The notes beneath the pieces were generated by a model. It saw nothing but the letters and a program-made list of their open reading frames with translations. It did no database searches and was not told where the DNA came from. A stretch of 64,000 bases of DNA from Polynucleobacter finlandensis (lineage in GTDB: Bacteria; Pseudomonadota; Gammaproteobacteria; Burkholderiales; Burkholderiaceae): NCBI RefSeq assembly GCF_018881755.1, contig NZ_JACVPS010000004.1, positions 124,001 through 188,000 on the forward strand. Reading direction: 5' to 3'. The translations under genes were made by a program, and so were the position numbers. This document shows, piece by piece, positions 25,793-35,893 of this stretch (positions are counted from its first letter, which is position 1; each line of letters begins with the position of its first letter).

Positions 25793-26545
25793 GTGATCGT
25801 ATACGAATACCCCTTCAATGAATTAGTTCGAAGCATGCTTCGGCTGGAGTATTTATTCGCCCGTTTTAATCACTTTTTGAGGTCTGATGACCCAGAGCTA
25901 CACCACAACGCTGTCGCTACATTATTTGACTTAGGCGACATCGGGTCACGTGGTGATATCAAATCTCTTTTACTAAAAGAATTTGAGCGTCAAAAATATA
26001 CGCTCAATGGTTTAAAGTCCTCGCAAAAAGTGGATCAAGAGGCGCTTTCTCAAACGCTTGCAGAAATTGATTCTGCATCTGTCAAGATTAATCAGTCAGT
26101 CGGCAGACCTAATGCTGTCATCTCTGAAAGCGAATGGCTCAATGCGATTCGTACGCGTTTAAATATTCCAGGTGGAACCAGTCCAATTGATTTGCCTAGC
26201 TACCACGCTTGGAAAAATAGTCCAACAAGTCAACGTCGTGAGTTATTAGAAAATTTTGTCACACCACTTTTGCCATGGCATGAAGCATGTCAAGTATTTC
26301 TGAAGCTACTGCGTCAGTCAGGCGAAGCTAAGGAAGTGGTTGCGCATCAAGGATCATTTCAGCAAGCCCCATCAGGCAAGGTTTACCAACTGATGCGCAT
26401 TGCAGTTGAGGATGATTCCATCTACTCCGAAATCAGTGCAAATAAATATTTGCTATCGATTCGTTTCTTAAAAGCAGATCGCGATAAAAAGGCGCAACTG
26501 ATAAACGTTGATGTGCCTTTTAGACTGACACTCTGTCAGCTCTAA
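25793..26545 (+). CDS. zapD: Cell division protein ZapD
   Basis: ZapD (YacF) crosslinks FtsZ filaments in the cytoplasm and stabilises the Z ring. The N-terminal YEYPFNELVRSMLRLEYLFARF helix and the sequence RTRLNIPGGTSPIDLPSYHAW are typical, as is the C-terminal beta region ending DVPFRLTLCQL. The 250-residue length is normal. The start is GTG, 11 bp after coaE. Its 3' end overlaps convergent mutT by 4 bp. Confidence 0.95.
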   Translation: MIVYEYPFNELVRSMLRLEYLFARFNHFLRSDDPELHHNAVATLFDLGDIGSRGDIKSLLLKEFERQKYTLNGLKSSQKVDQEALSQTLAEIDSASVKINQSVGRPNAVISESEWLNAIRTRLNIPGGTSPIDLPSYHAWKNSPTSQRRELLENFVTPLLPWHEACQVFLKLLRQSGEAKEVVAHQGSFQQAPSGKVYQLMRIAVEDDSIYSEISANKYLLSIRFLKADRDKKAQLINVDVPFRLTLCQL

Positions 26546-26958
26546 ACTAAAAACTCTTTTAATTTCTCTAGCATTGGCAGGGCTGCAGGCAATAGTGGTC
26601 CTACTGTTGGGCCTTTTGCGGAAATCGTCTGCCAAGATAATTGCTGGCCCTCGCAACCTTGAGGTGTCCCCAGCCAATCGCGAATGATGCTGACATGAAG
26701 TCTGACATAAGCATGTGGGTAATCGTGTTCAAGGACAGTCAACTCTTCGCTCGATGCAATCTCAATCCCAAGCTCTTCATGTAGCTCACGCTTGAGCGCT
26801 TCAAATACAGATTCACCCTGCTCAATCTTGCCTCCGGGGACTTCCCAGTAACCAGCATAAGGCTTGCCCTCTGGCCTCTGGCCTAGCAGATAGCGGCCAC
26901 CTGAATCTAGCAAGATACCTGCGGCTACTTCTGTAACCGGGCGATTATTTTCATTCAT
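26542..26958 (-). CDS. mutT: Nudix hydrolase of MutT type (8-oxo-dGTP diphosphatase)
   Basis: MutT removes mutagenic 8-oxo-dGTP. The Nudix box spans residues 42-64 (GGKIEQGESVFEALKRELHE then ELG), preceded by GYWEVPGG. The 138-residue length and the neighbours coaE/zapD support MutT itself rather than another Nudix enzyme. Start at 26958, 11 bp after the DUF815 gene. Confidence 0.9.
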   Translation of the reverse strand: MNENNRPVTEVAAGILLDSGGRYLLGQRPEGKPYAGYWEVPGGKIEQGESVFEALKRELHEELGIEIASSEELTVLEHDYPHAYVRLHVSIIRDWLGTPQGCEGQQLSWQTISAKGPTVGPLLPAALPMLEKLKEFLV

Positions 26959-26969
26959 TGGGGGTTGGT

Positions 26970-27827
26970 CTAGGCGTGTGAACCAGCCCAGTGCTTAGCA
27001 AATTGCCAAGCCACACGACCTGAACGTGAGCCACGCTCCAATGCCCAAACTAAGGCTTCTGCACGAGCAGCCTCCACTTGAGCATCATTCAATCCAAAGT
27101 GACGCAACCAATGGCCAACGATCCCGAGGTACTCATCTTGTTTTGGCGGATAAAAAGATAGCCACAAACCAAAGCGCTCAGAAAGAGAGATTTTTTCCTC
27201 TACGACTTCACCTGGATGGATCTCGCCATCATCGCCATGCACATATGCTTCGTTATCCTTCATATATTCAGGCAATAGATGGCGGCGATTAGAGGTTGCA
27301 TAAATCAACACGTTGTCGACTTGAGCAGAAACCGATCCGTCCAAGGCGGATTTCATAGCCTTATAACCAGACTCACCGTCCTCAAATGAGAGGTCATCAC
27401 AAAAGATGATGAAGCGTTCTGGGCGATCTGCCAAGATTTCAGTAATGTCAGCCAAATCAGCCAAATGCTCTTTTTCTACCTCAACCAAGCGCAGACCCTG
27501 AGAAGCAAACTCATGCAAACTTGCCTTAATTAAAGAAGACTTTCCTGTGCCCCTGGCACCAGTTAGCAAAATATTATTAGCTGGTTTTTTGAGGATGAAG
27601 TTTTTAGTATTGTCACGAATGGCATCGCGTTGGCGATCGATATTCTGCAGATCTTCGAAAGTAATATCGGATATATGCTTAACAGGTTGCAAGAATCCGA
27701 TGCTGCCAAAGATACTATCGCGGCGGCGCCATCTAAAGGCAGTAGAAGATTTCCACTGCTCTGCTGTTAGTGGTTTTGGTAAAAAAGTCTCGAGATGACT
27801 TAATAAGTTTTCTAATTTTTCGTTCAT
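26970..27827 (-). CDS. DUF815 P-loop ATPase
   Basis: The Walker A motif GARGTGKSS lies at residues 90-98 and the Walker B region reads FIIFCDDLSFED. The family (DUF815, AAA+-like) is widespread beside mutT/argJ in betaproteobacteria and has no firmly assigned function known to me. The C-terminal part LALVWALERGSRSGRVAWQF-type stretch (EALVWALERGSRSGRVAWQF) is typical. It lies 26 bp after argJ and is probably co-transcribed with it. Confidence 0.88.
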   Translation of the reverse strand: MNEKLENLLSHLETFLPKPLTAEQWKSSTAFRWRRRDSIFGSIGFLQPVKHISDITFEDLQNIDRQRDAIRDNTKNFILKKPANNILLTGARGTGKSSLIKASLHEFASQGLRLVEVEKEHLADLADITEILADRPERFIIFCDDLSFEDGESGYKAMKSALDGSVSAQVDNVLIYATSNRRHLLPEYMKDNEAYVHGDDGEIHPGEVVEEKISLSERFGLWLSFYPPKQDEYLGIVGHWLRHFGLNDAQVEAARAEALVWALERGSRSGRVAWQFAKHWAGSHA

Positions 27828-27853
27828 TTGTTTTTGTGTTTTGCCCTGCGTTC

Positions 27854-29089
27854 TTACGAACGGTAATCGGCATTAATAGAAACATACTCATGGGATAGGT
27901 CGCAAGTCCACATAGTTTGAGATGCTGAACCGCGACCCAAATCGATCTTGACGGTAATTTCCGCTTCTTTCATCACCCGTTGGCCATCGGCCTCCTGGTA
28001 ACTAGGATTGCGGCCGCCATCCTTAGCAACCCAAACATCCCCAAGCCACATCTGAACTCGACTAACATCCAGATCAACGATGCCCGCATAACCAATTGCC
28101 GCCAAGATGCGACCTAAATTAGGGTCGCTAGCAAAGAAAGCCGTCTTGACCAAAGGCGAATGCGCCACTGCTTTCGCTACCAAGCGGCATTCTTCAGGAG
28201 TCTTGCCTCCAAGTACTTCAATGGTCATAAATTTAGTAGCGCCCTCGCCATCGCGCACAATCATTTGCGCCAGCTTTCGGGCCAATGTAATGAGCGCATC
28301 ACGAACTACTCCATAACTAGGGTCGGCAATCGAGGCAATCTGTACTGCTGACTGCCCAGTCGCCATGATGATGAATGAGTCGTTGGTTGAAGTATCGCCA
28401 TCAATCGTGATGGCATTAAATGACAGGTCAGCAATTTCACAGGTGAGATTACCCAACAAGCCAGGTGCAAAACCAGCATCAGTAGCAATAAAACCAAGCA
28501 TAGTAGCCATGTTTGGATGAATCATGCCAGCGCCCTTGCAGATCCCAGTAATGACAACTGGACCCGCTGGAGTCTGCACCGTTACCGATGTTGCCTTGGG
28601 TTGCGTATCCGTGGTCATGATGGCTTCCGCCGCATCAAACCAATGGTCTTCACCCAAATTAGCGACAGCAGCTGGAAGCGCAGAAATAATTTTTCCAATT
28701 GGCAAAGGCTCCAGAATGACACCCGTAGAGAATGGCAGAATCTGAGCAGGATGAAGTTTGAGATCCTTAGCTAGGGCGTCACACGTTTCCAAGGCATGCT
28801 TCATACCTTCTTCACCTGTCCCTGCATTGGCATTACCAGTATTGACCACCAGCGCACGGATTTCTCCATTGCGTCCATCTTGTGCCAAGTGTTCGCGGCA
28901 AACCTGAACTGGGGCTGCACAGAATCGATTGAGCGTAAATACACCGGCCACTTGAGATCCAGGCGCTAAAGTCATCACCAATAAATCTTTGCGATTGGCC
29001 TTCTTAATGCCGGCCTGCGCAATACCCATCTGAAAACCCTTCACAGGCTTGAGTTGGTCTTTTTGGGGGAGTGGGAGGTTAACTGTCAT
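27854..29089 (-). CDS. argJ: Bifunctional ornithine acetyltransferase / N-acetylglutamate synthase
   Basis: ArgJ recycles the acetyl group from N-acetylornithine to glutamate in arginine synthesis. The self-cleavage site is visible in [16 protein letters not shown], with nucleophile T196, and [11 protein letters not shown] (85-95) is conserved. The 411-residue length is normal and MTVNLPLP is the usual betaproteobacterial start. The predicted promoter lies so close that the mRNA leader would be only about 3 nt, and no Shine-Dalgarno is visible. Confidence 0.96.
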   Translation of the reverse strand: MTVNLPLPQKDQLKPVKGFQMGIAQAGIKKANRKDLLVMTLAPGSQVAGVFTLNRFCAAPVQVCREHLAQDGRNGEIRALVVNTGNANAGTGEEGMKHALETCDALAKDLKLHPAQILPFSTGVILEPLPIGKIISALPAAVANLGEDHWFDAAEAIMTTDTQPKATSVTVQTPAGPVVITGICKGAGMIHPNMATMLGFIATDAGFAPGLLGNLTCEIADLSFNAITIDGDTSTNDSFIIMATGQSAVQIASIADPSYGVVRDALITLARKLAQMIVRDGEGATKFMTIEVLGGKTPEECRLVAKAVAHSPLVKTAFFASDPNLGRILAAIGYAGIVDLDVSRVQMWLGDVWVAKDGGRNPSYQEADGQRVMKEAEITVKIDLGRGSASQTMWTCDLSHEYVSINADYRS

Positions 29090-29098
29090 GATCCGACA

Positions 29099-29127
29099 AT
29101 TGTAGAGGGGAATTTTAGGGATGTCAG
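29099..29127 (-). promoter_or_regulatory. sigma-70 promoter of argJ
   Basis: On the minus strand CTGACA (29122-29127) and TACAAT (29099-29104) are separated by 17 bp, each one mismatch from consensus. Transcription would begin near 29092, about 3 nt before the ATG at 29089, implying a nearly leaderless mRNA. Confidence 0.65.
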
Positions 29128-29157
29128 AGGAAGCTCAACCCCAGCAGCGGCTACGTT

Positions 29158-29535
29158 CTAAGCTAGATCGGCCAATACCTGGGCCTCAATTGAACTCCAT
29201 TCAGCATCAGTAAAGAGGCGTGAGCGGGTATGAAAAGCTTTGCCAGTCGAACCCTCAAGAGAAAAGGTTCCGCCCTGCCCTTCGATCACATCCAAAATCA
29301 GCTGGGTATGCTTCCAGTACTCATATTGCAATTTGCCAATATAAAACGGCACGCCTCCGACCTCGCCCAACTTGACGTCATATTTACCAATCGTTAAATC
29401 GGTTGGTAAATAGCAATTAGCAGCGCTGTTATCACAGCACCCACCAGATTGATGAAACATGATTTCACCATGCTCAGTCTTGAGTTGGTCAATCAGAGCA
29501 AGCGCCTCATCAGTAGCAATAACGCGTTCAACCAT
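29158..29535 (-). CDS. DUF779 protein
   Basis: The 125 residues contain the Cys-rich motif FHQSGGCCDNSAANCYL and PFYIGKLQYEYWKHTQLILDV, as in DUF779, a family repeatedly found next to NAD-dependent acetaldehyde dehydrogenases. The cysteines suggest metal or redox binding; no function is established to my knowledge. AGGA lies 7 nt before the ATG. An intrinsic terminator separates it from the upstream aldehyde dehydrogenase, so expression may depend on readthrough. Confidence 0.88.
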   Translation of the reverse strand: MVERVIATDEALALIDQLKTEHGEIMFHQSGGCCDNSAANCYLPTDLTIGKYDVKLGEVGGVPFYIGKLQYEYWKHTQLILDVIEGQGGTFSLEGSTGKAFHTRSRLFTDAEWSSIEAQVLADLA

Positions 29536-29573
29536 ATCCGTTTCCTATCACTCCTACTAGAGCAAAAAAGGGC

Positions 29574-29600
29574 GGATCGCTCCACCCTTTGATTTAGCAA
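29574..29600 (-). terminator. Intrinsic terminator between aldehyde dehydrogenase and DUF779 genes
   Basis: The arms AAAGGGCGGA (29577-29586) and TCCACCCTTT (29591-29600) pair with one mismatch around TCGC, followed on the minus strand by TTTTTT. It probably reduces expression of the DUF779 gene relative to the dehydrogenase. Confidence 0.75.
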
Positions 29601-29612
29601 CCAACCTCCTAA

Positions 29613-31133
29613 TCAGAAGAATCCTAGCTTGCTCTCACTGTAGCTGACTAATAAGTTTTTAGTTTGCTGGTAGTGATCGAGCATGACTTTATGGGTCTCT
29701 CTACCAATGCCAGATTCTTTGTAGCCACCAAAGGCTGCATGAGCAGGATAGGCATGGTAGCAATTCGTCCAAACGCGACCGGCCTTAATTGCACGACCCA
29801 TACGATAAGCGACATTGCCATTGCGACTCCATATGCCAGCACCCAAGCCATAAAGTGTGTCATTCGCAATTTCTAAAGCTTCTGCTTCATCTTTAAAAGT
29901 CGTTACTGCTAGGACTGGCCCAAAAATTTCTTCTTGGAAAATACGCATCCTATTATTACCCTTGAACATCGTTGGCTGAACATAGTAGCCGCCCTCAAGG
30001 TCGCCACCTAAATTAGCTTGTCCACCGCCAATCAATACCTCTGCTCCCTCTTGTTTGCCAATATCTAAGTAAGAAAGAATTTTTGTCAGTTGCTCTTTAG
30101 AGGCTTGTGCACCCATCATGCTATCGGTATCTAGTGGGTTCATATGCTTAATTGCAGCAACCCGTTTGAGTACCTTCTCCATGAACTTGTCATAAATACT
30201 TTCTTGGATCAGCGCTCTAGATGGGCAAGTACAAACTTCGCCTTGATTAAATGCGAATAGAACCAAACCTTCAATTGCCTTGTCCAAGAAACCATCATCT
30301 TTATCCATGACATCTGCAAAGAAGATATTTGGGGATTTTCCGCCTAACTCTAGGGTGGCTGGAATCAAGTTGTTCGCCGCAGCTTGAGCAATGACTCGAC
30401 CAGTAGACGTAGACCCAGTAAAGGCAATCTTTGCAATACGCTTGCTGGTGGCTAATGGCATCCCGGCTTCACGACCATAACCATTGACGATGTTCAGAAC
30501 GCCAGCAGGCACTATATCGGCAATCAGCTCAGCTAATATCAAAATAGAGATTGGCGTAGATTCTGCTGGTTTGAGAACAACACAATTACCAGCTGCAATG
30601 GCTGGAGCTAACTTCCAAGCGGCCATCAAAATGGGGAAATTCCAAGGAATAATCTGACCAACTACACCCAAAGGCTCATGGTAATGATAAGCAACGGTGC
30701 TCTCGTCGATTTGAGATAAGGCTCCCTCTTGAGCGCGGATGCAACCTGCAAAATAACGGAAGTGATCGACTGTAAGGGGGATATCTGCGTTGAGGGTTTC
30801 ACGAATGGCCTTGCCGTTATCAACAGTCTCAGCATAAGCAAGCAACTCTAAGTTTGCCTCAATGCGATCAGCAATTTTTAACAAGATATTCGCGCGATCT
30901 GCGGCTGCTGTTTTGCCCCAAGCATCAGCTGCTTTGTGGGCTGCATCTAAAGCTAAATCGATATCCTCAGCCCCTGAGCGAGCGGCCTTTGTGTATACCT
31001 TGCCACTAATTGGGGTAATCACGTCAAAGTACTGACCCTTCACTGGCGCAGTCCATTTGCCACCAATGAAGTTGTCATACTGAGATTTATATTGAATTTT
31101 TGCGCCTGAGGCGCCTGGAGCAGCGTAGATCAA
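29613..31133 (-). CDS. NAD-dependent aldehyde dehydrogenase (AldB/ExaC type)
   Basis: It oxidises small aldehydes, probably acetaldehyde, to acids. The 506 residues include [21 protein letters not shown], the NAD-site FTGSTSTGR, the general base in ELGGKSPN and the catalytic cysteine in [11 protein letters not shown]. ExaC, AcoD and AldB share this pattern. The start is TTG with a strong AGGAG 6 nt upstream. Divergent from an AcoR-like regulator and followed by a DUF779 gene, it fits the ethanol/acetoin-type aldehyde module. Confidence 0.94.
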   Translation of the reverse strand: MIYAAPGASGAKIQYKSQYDNFIGGKWTAPVKGQYFDVITPISGKVYTKAARSGAEDIDLALDAAHKAADAWGKTAAADRANILLKIADRIEANLELLAYAETVDNGKAIRETLNADIPLTVDHFRYFAGCIRAQEGALSQIDESTVAYHYHEPLGVVGQIIPWNFPILMAAWKLAPAIAAGNCVVLKPAESTPISILILAELIADIVPAGVLNIVNGYGREAGMPLATSKRIAKIAFTGSTSTGRVIAQAAANNLIPATLELGGKSPNIFFADVMDKDDGFLDKAIEGLVLFAFNQGEVCTCPSRALIQESIYDKFMEKVLKRVAAIKHMNPLDTDSMMGAQASKEQLTKILSYLDIGKQEGAEVLIGGGQANLGGDLEGGYYVQPTMFKGNNRMRIFQEEIFGPVLAVTTFKDEAEALEIANDTLYGLGAGIWSRNGNVAYRMGRAIKAGRVWTNCYHAYPAHAAFGGYKESGIGRETHKVMLDHYQQTKNLLVSYSESKLGFF

Positions 31134-31377
31134 GATTTTCTCCTATAAGTGTTCTATCAAAATGCCTCTTTTCTCTTTCGATAAATGGCAATAGAGTGGA
31201 ATTTCTTACAAGCAGAAAATTTAAGCAATCGGATGCACTGCAGCAAATTTTTAAAAATTCAAAAATGCCAAAAAACAAGGGTATTTCCTGATCAATGAAA
31301 TAAGCAAGTGTTCATTTATGTGACAACCTAGCGGTATAAATTAACCGCGATAGACTTAACCCAATAGTGAACTCAAA
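31134..31377. promoter_or_regulatory. Divergent control region of the aldehyde dehydrogenase and AcoR-like genes
   Basis: The 244-bp AT-rich spacer holds the octamer AAGTGTTC twice (31147-31154 and 31306-31313), a 14-bp palindrome AATTTTTAAAAATT (31247-31260) and a dyad GCGGT-N8-ACCGC (31331-31348). These are candidate operator sites. I could not find a convincing sigma-54 -24/-12 element on either strand. Confidence 0.4.
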
Positions 31378-32526
31378 ATGAAAGTTTCCAATCTCCGTGA
31401 TATCCGAAGAAGCTGGCTTCTTCACGGGGATGCGCCTGCGGATAGCTTGCAATCCCAATTAGGGTTAACGGTTTTCCGATCTTGGCAAAGATGCTTACAG
31501 TCTGGTCTGGAAGCATTTCAAAAGCGGTTGCCGGACAACATTCTCAGCGGGCAAATCTTGCAGTCCCGCATTGATCAAAGACGCGATTTAATTGCCGTGG
31601 CTAAACCAACCATGAACTATTTACACGGGTTAATGTCTGGTAGTGGTGGGGTGATTATTTTGTCGGATCATCAAGGTGTCATTGTTCACTCTGTTGGAGA
31701 TCCGCAATTTGTATCTAAAGCTGATCGGGTATTGCTCAAGACGGGAGCCTCGTGGCAAGAAAAACACCGGGGAACGAACGCTATTGGCACTGCCTTGGTT
31801 GAGCGAACCGCAGTTTCCATTAATGGGTCTGAGCATTTTTTAGAAAACAATGGTTTTTTAAGCTGCACTGCGGCGCCCATCTTTGCGCCCGATGGAAAAA
31901 TCAGTGGCGTTTTAGATATCTCCACAGATAAGAGTGCTTATCACCCGCATACCATTGGCCTAGTCAAAGCAACCGTTCATTCTCTAGAGAAGCAATTGTT
32001 TTACTCTAATGAGTCTCAATACGCTCTCATACTTAAAATACACAGCAGCCCAGAAGGCTTAGGTTCGATGGGGGAAGGTCTCATTGGGCTTCATGAAGAT
32101 GGCACCATTGCTGGAGCTGACCGTGCCGCCCTTACTTTTATAGAAATCAATGCGCTCGACATTGGAGCAGTAAAGATTCTGCAACTCTTGGATACTTCCT
32201 TAGATCGTATATTTGACTACGCGAAAAAAGATCAAGGTAAGGTCTATGAATTCAGAACCCACTCTGCCAAATCTTTATTTTTGAAAATATCCTTGGGCCA
32301 ATCTTATAGGCGTTCTTCTCACACTGAGGACTTGGGTGTAGCAGTGGATTTATCTGTCGATCTTGTAGAAGCTTCTCCCCATGAAGAATTTGAATCAGGG
32401 GCTCTAAAGCAATTTTCTAGAATTGCTATTCAGAAAACATTAGAGAAGACGAATGGTAATGTCAGTCTTGCAGCAAAACTTTTAAGAATTAGCAGAAATA
32501 CTTTATATCGACATCTGAAGAACTAG
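31378..32526 (+). CDS. AcoR-like regulator with GAF and Fis-type HTH but no AAA+ domain
   Basis: The N-terminal half resembles the sensor of AcoR (SWQRCLQSGLE, WQEKHRGTNAIGTAL, GFLSCTAAPIFAPDGKISGVLDIS), a GAF domain at about 60-200. The C-terminus (340-382) is a Fis-type helix-turn-helix, AIQKTLEKTNGNVSLAAKLL then RISRNTLYRHLKN. True AcoR proteins are about 630-670 residues with a central sigma-54-activating AAA+ domain (GAFTGA motif); the 382-residue frame here is intact and contains none. It is divergent from the aldehyde dehydrogenase and probably controls it, but not by sigma-54 open-complex activation. Confidence 0.85.
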   Translation: MKVSNLRDIRRSWLLHGDAPADSLQSQLGLTVFRSWQRCLQSGLEAFQKRLPDNILSGQILQSRIDQRRDLIAVAKPTMNYLHGLMSGSGGVIILSDHQGVIVHSVGDPQFVSKADRVLLKTGASWQEKHRGTNAIGTALVERTAVSINGSEHFLENNGFLSCTAAPIFAPDGKISGVLDISTDKSAYHPHTIGLVKATVHSLEKQLFYSNESQYALILKIHSSPEGLGSMGEGLIGLHEDGTIAGADRAALTFIEINALDIGAVKILQLLDTSLDRIFDYAKKDQGKVYEFRTHSAKSLFLKISLGQSYRRSSHTEDLGVAVDLSVDLVEASPHEEFESGALKQFSRIAIQKTLEKTNGNVSLAAKLLRISRNTLYRHLKN

Positions 32527-32557
32527 TCAGAAAGAGGAAATCTGCCTCTCATCCCAG

Positions 32558-35323
32558 TTAAGCCAAGGCACCGCAGCAGTTCTTATATTTCTTACCGCTA
32601 CCGCAAGTACATGGATCGTTACGGCCAACCTTTGGTCCAGCTCGAACTGGCGCAGGCGAAATGTCAATGGCTGCACCACGATCACCGGTTGAGCCAGCTA
32701 CCTCTTTATCAGGATCAGCGTGTTGATATTGAACATCCGAAATCTTGGCCAAATCTTCATTCATAGCCTCAGCAGCTTCATCGAGTTCACTGGCACTACG
32801 AATCTGGACAGTCATGATGCTTTTCACAACATCATTCTTAATCACATTCAATAACTCACCATATAGCTCAAATGCTTCACGGCGATATTCTTGTTTTGGA
32901 TCTTTCTGAGCATAACCACGCAAATGGATACCTTGACGTAAATGATCCAATGCAGCCAAATGCTCACGCCAATGACTATCTAAGCTATACAAAAGCACAG
33001 AGCGCTCAAACCCAGCAAAAGACTCGCGTCCAGAAAGTTCAACCTTAGCGTCGTAAGCCTCTTTTGCGGCCTGCAGAACCCGTTCTACGATTTCTGAATC
33101 CTCTACTGATGCAGCGGCTTCGACCCAATTTTTGAGATCAACTGTCAGACCCCAATCACTTGCAAGCGCATTTTCTAAACCGACTAAATCCCACTGCTCT
33201 TCCATGGATTCCAGTGGAACATAGAGCGAACAAATTGTGCGCAGAACATCTTCACGCAAGTTGGCAATCAAATCACCAACATCTTTACTCTCTAATACTT
33301 CATTTCTTAAGCGGTACGTTTCTTTGCGTTGATCATTCGCTACGTCGTCATACTCCAACAACTGCTTACGAATATCAAAGTTACGGCCCTCGACCTTGCG
33401 CTGTGCAGACTCAATGGATCGCGTCACCATGCCTGCTTCGATCGGCTCACCATCTGGCATCTTCAAACGTTCCATCACAGCGCGTAAACGATCGCCGGCA
33501 AAAATACGCAGTAGTGGATCATCCAAAGAAAGATAAAAACGGGATGAGCCTGGATCGCCTTGACGACCGGAACGACCTCTTAATTGATTATCGATACGGC
33601 GACTCTCGTGGCGCTCAGTACCAATAATATGTAGACCGCCAGCTGCTAAAACCTGATCGTGCAGACCCTGCCACTCGTCCTGTAAAGTTTTAATCTTGTC
33701 GGCCTTATCTGCATCTGAAATTGCTTCATCAGCCTCAAGCAAAGAAGACTGCTTGACAACGTTTCCGCCCAATACGATATCTGTTCCACGGCCAGCCATA
33801 TTGGTGGCAATCGTAATCATCTTTGGTCGACCCGCTTGAGCAATGATTTCTGCTTCGCGTTCATGTTGTTTTGCATTTAATACCTGATGCGGCAATGTAC
33901 GCTTATCTAGCAAGCCAGAAATCAACTCTGAATTTTCAATCGAGGTGGTGCCAACCAAGACTGGTTGACCACGTTGATAGCAATCTTCAATATCTTTAAT
34001 CACAGCGTCATAACGCTCGCGCGAAGACTTATAGATCTGATCTTGCTTGTCTTTTCTTTGGCTCAGACGGTTTGGAGGAATCACTACCGTCTCAAGGTTA
34101 TAAATTTCCTTGAACTCGTAAGCCTCAGTATCAGCAGTACCAGTCATACCAGACAGCTTGCCGTACATGCGGAAATAATTCTGGAAAGTAATGGTTGCTA
34201 AGGTTTGATTCTCATTCTGAATCGGCACACCTTCTTTAGCTTCAACCGCTTGATGCAAACCATCTGACCAGCGACGACCTTGCATGAGTCGTCCAGTGAA
34301 CTCATCAACAATAATGACTTCTTTATTTTGAACGACATACTGTTGGTCGCGGTGATACAAAGAATGTGCACGCAAAGCTGCGTACACGTGATGCATCAAA
34401 GTAATATTTTGTGGTGCATATAAAGAGTCACCATCATTTAATGCGCCCAACTGCACTAATATCGTCTCAGCTTTATCGTGACCTTGTTCAGTCAAATACA
34501 CCTGCTGTGATTTTTCATCGACCCAATAGTCGCCAGCTTTTATCACACCAGTACCATCGGCCTTCTCTTCGCCAATTTGTAGCTCTAAGTAGGATGGCAA
34601 TGCATTGATCTTGATATATAGATCGGTGTGATCTTCAGCCTGCCCAGAAATAATGAGTGGCGTACGCGCTTCATCAATCAGAATCGAATCGACCTCGTCA
34701 ACGATGGCATAAGCTAAACCACGCTGAACGCGCTGATCTAAATCCTGCACCATGTTATCGCGCAGGTAGTCAAAACCAAATTCGTTATTGGTGCCGTAGG
34801 TGATGTCAGCAGCATAAGCGGCTTGCTTGGTTGTGTGATCCATCTGAGAGAGATTCACGCCAACCTTCATGCCCAAGAAGTTATAAAGCTTGGACATCCA
34901 CTCAGCATCGCGCTGAGCCAAGTAATCGTTTACGGTGACAACGTGAACGCCCTTACCTGTTAAAGCATTTAAATAAACTGGGAGCGTAGCGGTCAACGTT
35001 TTACCTTCGCCAGTTCCCATTTCTGCAATCTTGCCTTGGTGAAGAGCAAGAGCACCCATAATCTGCGCATCAAAATGACGCATCTTCATCGCTCGTGTAC
35101 TAGCCTCGCGCACGACCGCAAAAGCCTCAGGCGCAATGTCATCCAGCGCTTCGCCAGCACTCAAGCGTGACTTGAATTCAGCGGTTTTCGCTTGAAGGGC
35201 GGCATCATCCAAAGTCTGCAGGCTAGCTTCGAAAGCATTAACCTTAGCAACGACTTTGCGATACTGTTTTAAGAGGCGGTCGTTACGACTGCCGACCAGG
35301 GTTTTAAGAAGACCGATTACCAT
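32558..35323 (-). CDS. secA: Preprotein translocase ATPase SecA
   Basis: SecA drives post-translational export through SecYEG. Visible are Walker A GTGEGKT (103-109), the DEVDS Walker B region ([17 protein letters not shown]), [33 protein letters not shown], and the C-terminal zinc (SEC-C) motif [13 protein letters not shown]. The 921-residue length is normal. It lies alone on the minus strand between the AcoR-like gene (convergent) and the DUF721 gene (divergent). Confidence 0.98.
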   Translation of the reverse strand: MVIGLLKTLVGSRNDRLLKQYRKVVAKVNAFEASLQTLDDAALQAKTAEFKSRLSAGEALDDIAPEAFAVVREASTRAMKMRHFDAQIMGALALHQGKIAEMGTGEGKTLTATLPVYLNALTGKGVHVVTVNDYLAQRDAEWMSKLYNFLGMKVGVNLSQMDHTTKQAAYAADITYGTNNEFGFDYLRDNMVQDLDQRVQRGLAYAIVDEVDSILIDEARTPLIISGQAEDHTDLYIKINALPSYLELQIGEEKADGTGVIKAGDYWVDEKSQQVYLTEQGHDKAETILVQLGALNDGDSLYAPQNITLMHHVYAALRAHSLYHRDQQYVVQNKEVIIVDEFTGRLMQGRRWSDGLHQAVEAKEGVPIQNENQTLATITFQNYFRMYGKLSGMTGTADTEAYEFKEIYNLETVVIPPNRLSQRKDKQDQIYKSSRERYDAVIKDIEDCYQRGQPVLVGTTSIENSELISGLLDKRTLPHQVLNAKQHEREAEIIAQAGRPKMITIATNMAGRGTDIVLGGNVVKQSSLLEADEAISDADKADKIKTLQDEWQGLHDQVLAAGGLHIIGTERHESRRIDNQLRGRSGRQGDPGSSRFYLSLDDPLLRIFAGDRLRAVMERLKMPDGEPIEAGMVTRSIESAQRKVEGRNFDIRKQLLEYDDVANDQRKETYRLRNEVLESKDVGDLIANLREDVLRTICSLYVPLESMEEQWDLVGLENALASDWGLTVDLKNWVEAAASVEDSEIVERVLQAAKEAYDAKVELSGRESFAGFERSVLLYSLDSHWREHLAALDHLRQGIHLRGYAQKDPKQEYRREAFELYGELLNVIKNDVVKSIMTVQIRSASELDEAAEAMNEDLAKISDVQYQHADPDKEVAGSTGDRGAAIDISPAPVRAGPKVGRNDPCTCGSGKKYKNCCGALA

Positions 35324-35377
35324 GGGATATTGAAGAAAATGTAGTCCTTGAGTTTATCACCCGCACCCTCTTTTTTT

Positions 35378-35881
35378 ATGAACTTTGCCCCTAAGCCCTC
35401 CCGTAACAAGGTAGCCCATGAATGGCTCGATTACCTACGAGACTCAGACGGTCTTGGGGGGATCCTTGCCAAGACAGAAGATCTAGCCAAACTCAAGGCC
35501 AGCCTTAACCTTGCATTAATCGAGCTTGAGCTCGGGCATCTGGCATCTAAAATTGAGGCTGGGTGGCGTACCAATGGCCAAAATGAGCTCTTTTTGCTAG
35601 TGGGCAGTGCCAGCATTGCCAGCCGTCTTCAGCAAGTTTTACCTAGCTTAATCAATGAGTTAGCTAAAAAAGGTTATGCTTGCAGTGCCATCAAGGTTCG
35701 CTTAAAGCCCGCCACCCCCACTTGGGAAGTGAAGCCTAGGGATGGCGATAAAAATAGTAGGCCACGTGGCTTTAATCAAGTCGCAAGAAGTTCTTGGGAA
35801 GGTCTGCTGGATAAATTGGCGCCTGATTCAGACTTACGCAAAGCGGTCGAACGATTACTTCAAAGCAAACCCAAACAGTAA
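35378..35881 (+). CDS. DUF721 (DciA-like) protein
   Basis: The 167 residues resemble DUF721 proteins: a KH-like central part (ELFLLVGSASIASRLQQVLPSL) with flanking charged segments. DciA, a member of this family, loads the replicative helicase in bacteria that lack DnaC-type loaders. A position divergent to secA is common in beta- and gammaproteobacteria. I chose the ATG at 35378; a TTG at 35348 in frame would add 10 residues. No clear Shine-Dalgarno is seen. Confidence 0.72.
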   Translation: MNFAPKPSRNKVAHEWLDYLRDSDGLGGILAKTEDLAKLKASLNLALIELELGHLASKIEAGWRTNGQNELFLLVGSASIASRLQQVLPSLINELAKKGYACSAIKVRLKPATPTWEVKPRDGDKNSRPRGFNQVARSSWEGLLDKLAPDSDLRKAVERLLQSKPKQ

Positions 35882-35893
35882 GAAAGAAGCCCT

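Noticed and set aside
31134-31377. sigma-54 promoter for the aldehyde dehydrogenase
   Set aside because: Best candidate on the minus strand (AGTGCA-N5-TTGC) lacks the essential GG at -24; no acceptable match on either strand.
32531-32549. Terminator between the AcoR-like gene and secA
   Set aside because: Only a 5-bp AGAGG/CCTCT stem with no U-run on either side; too weak to call.
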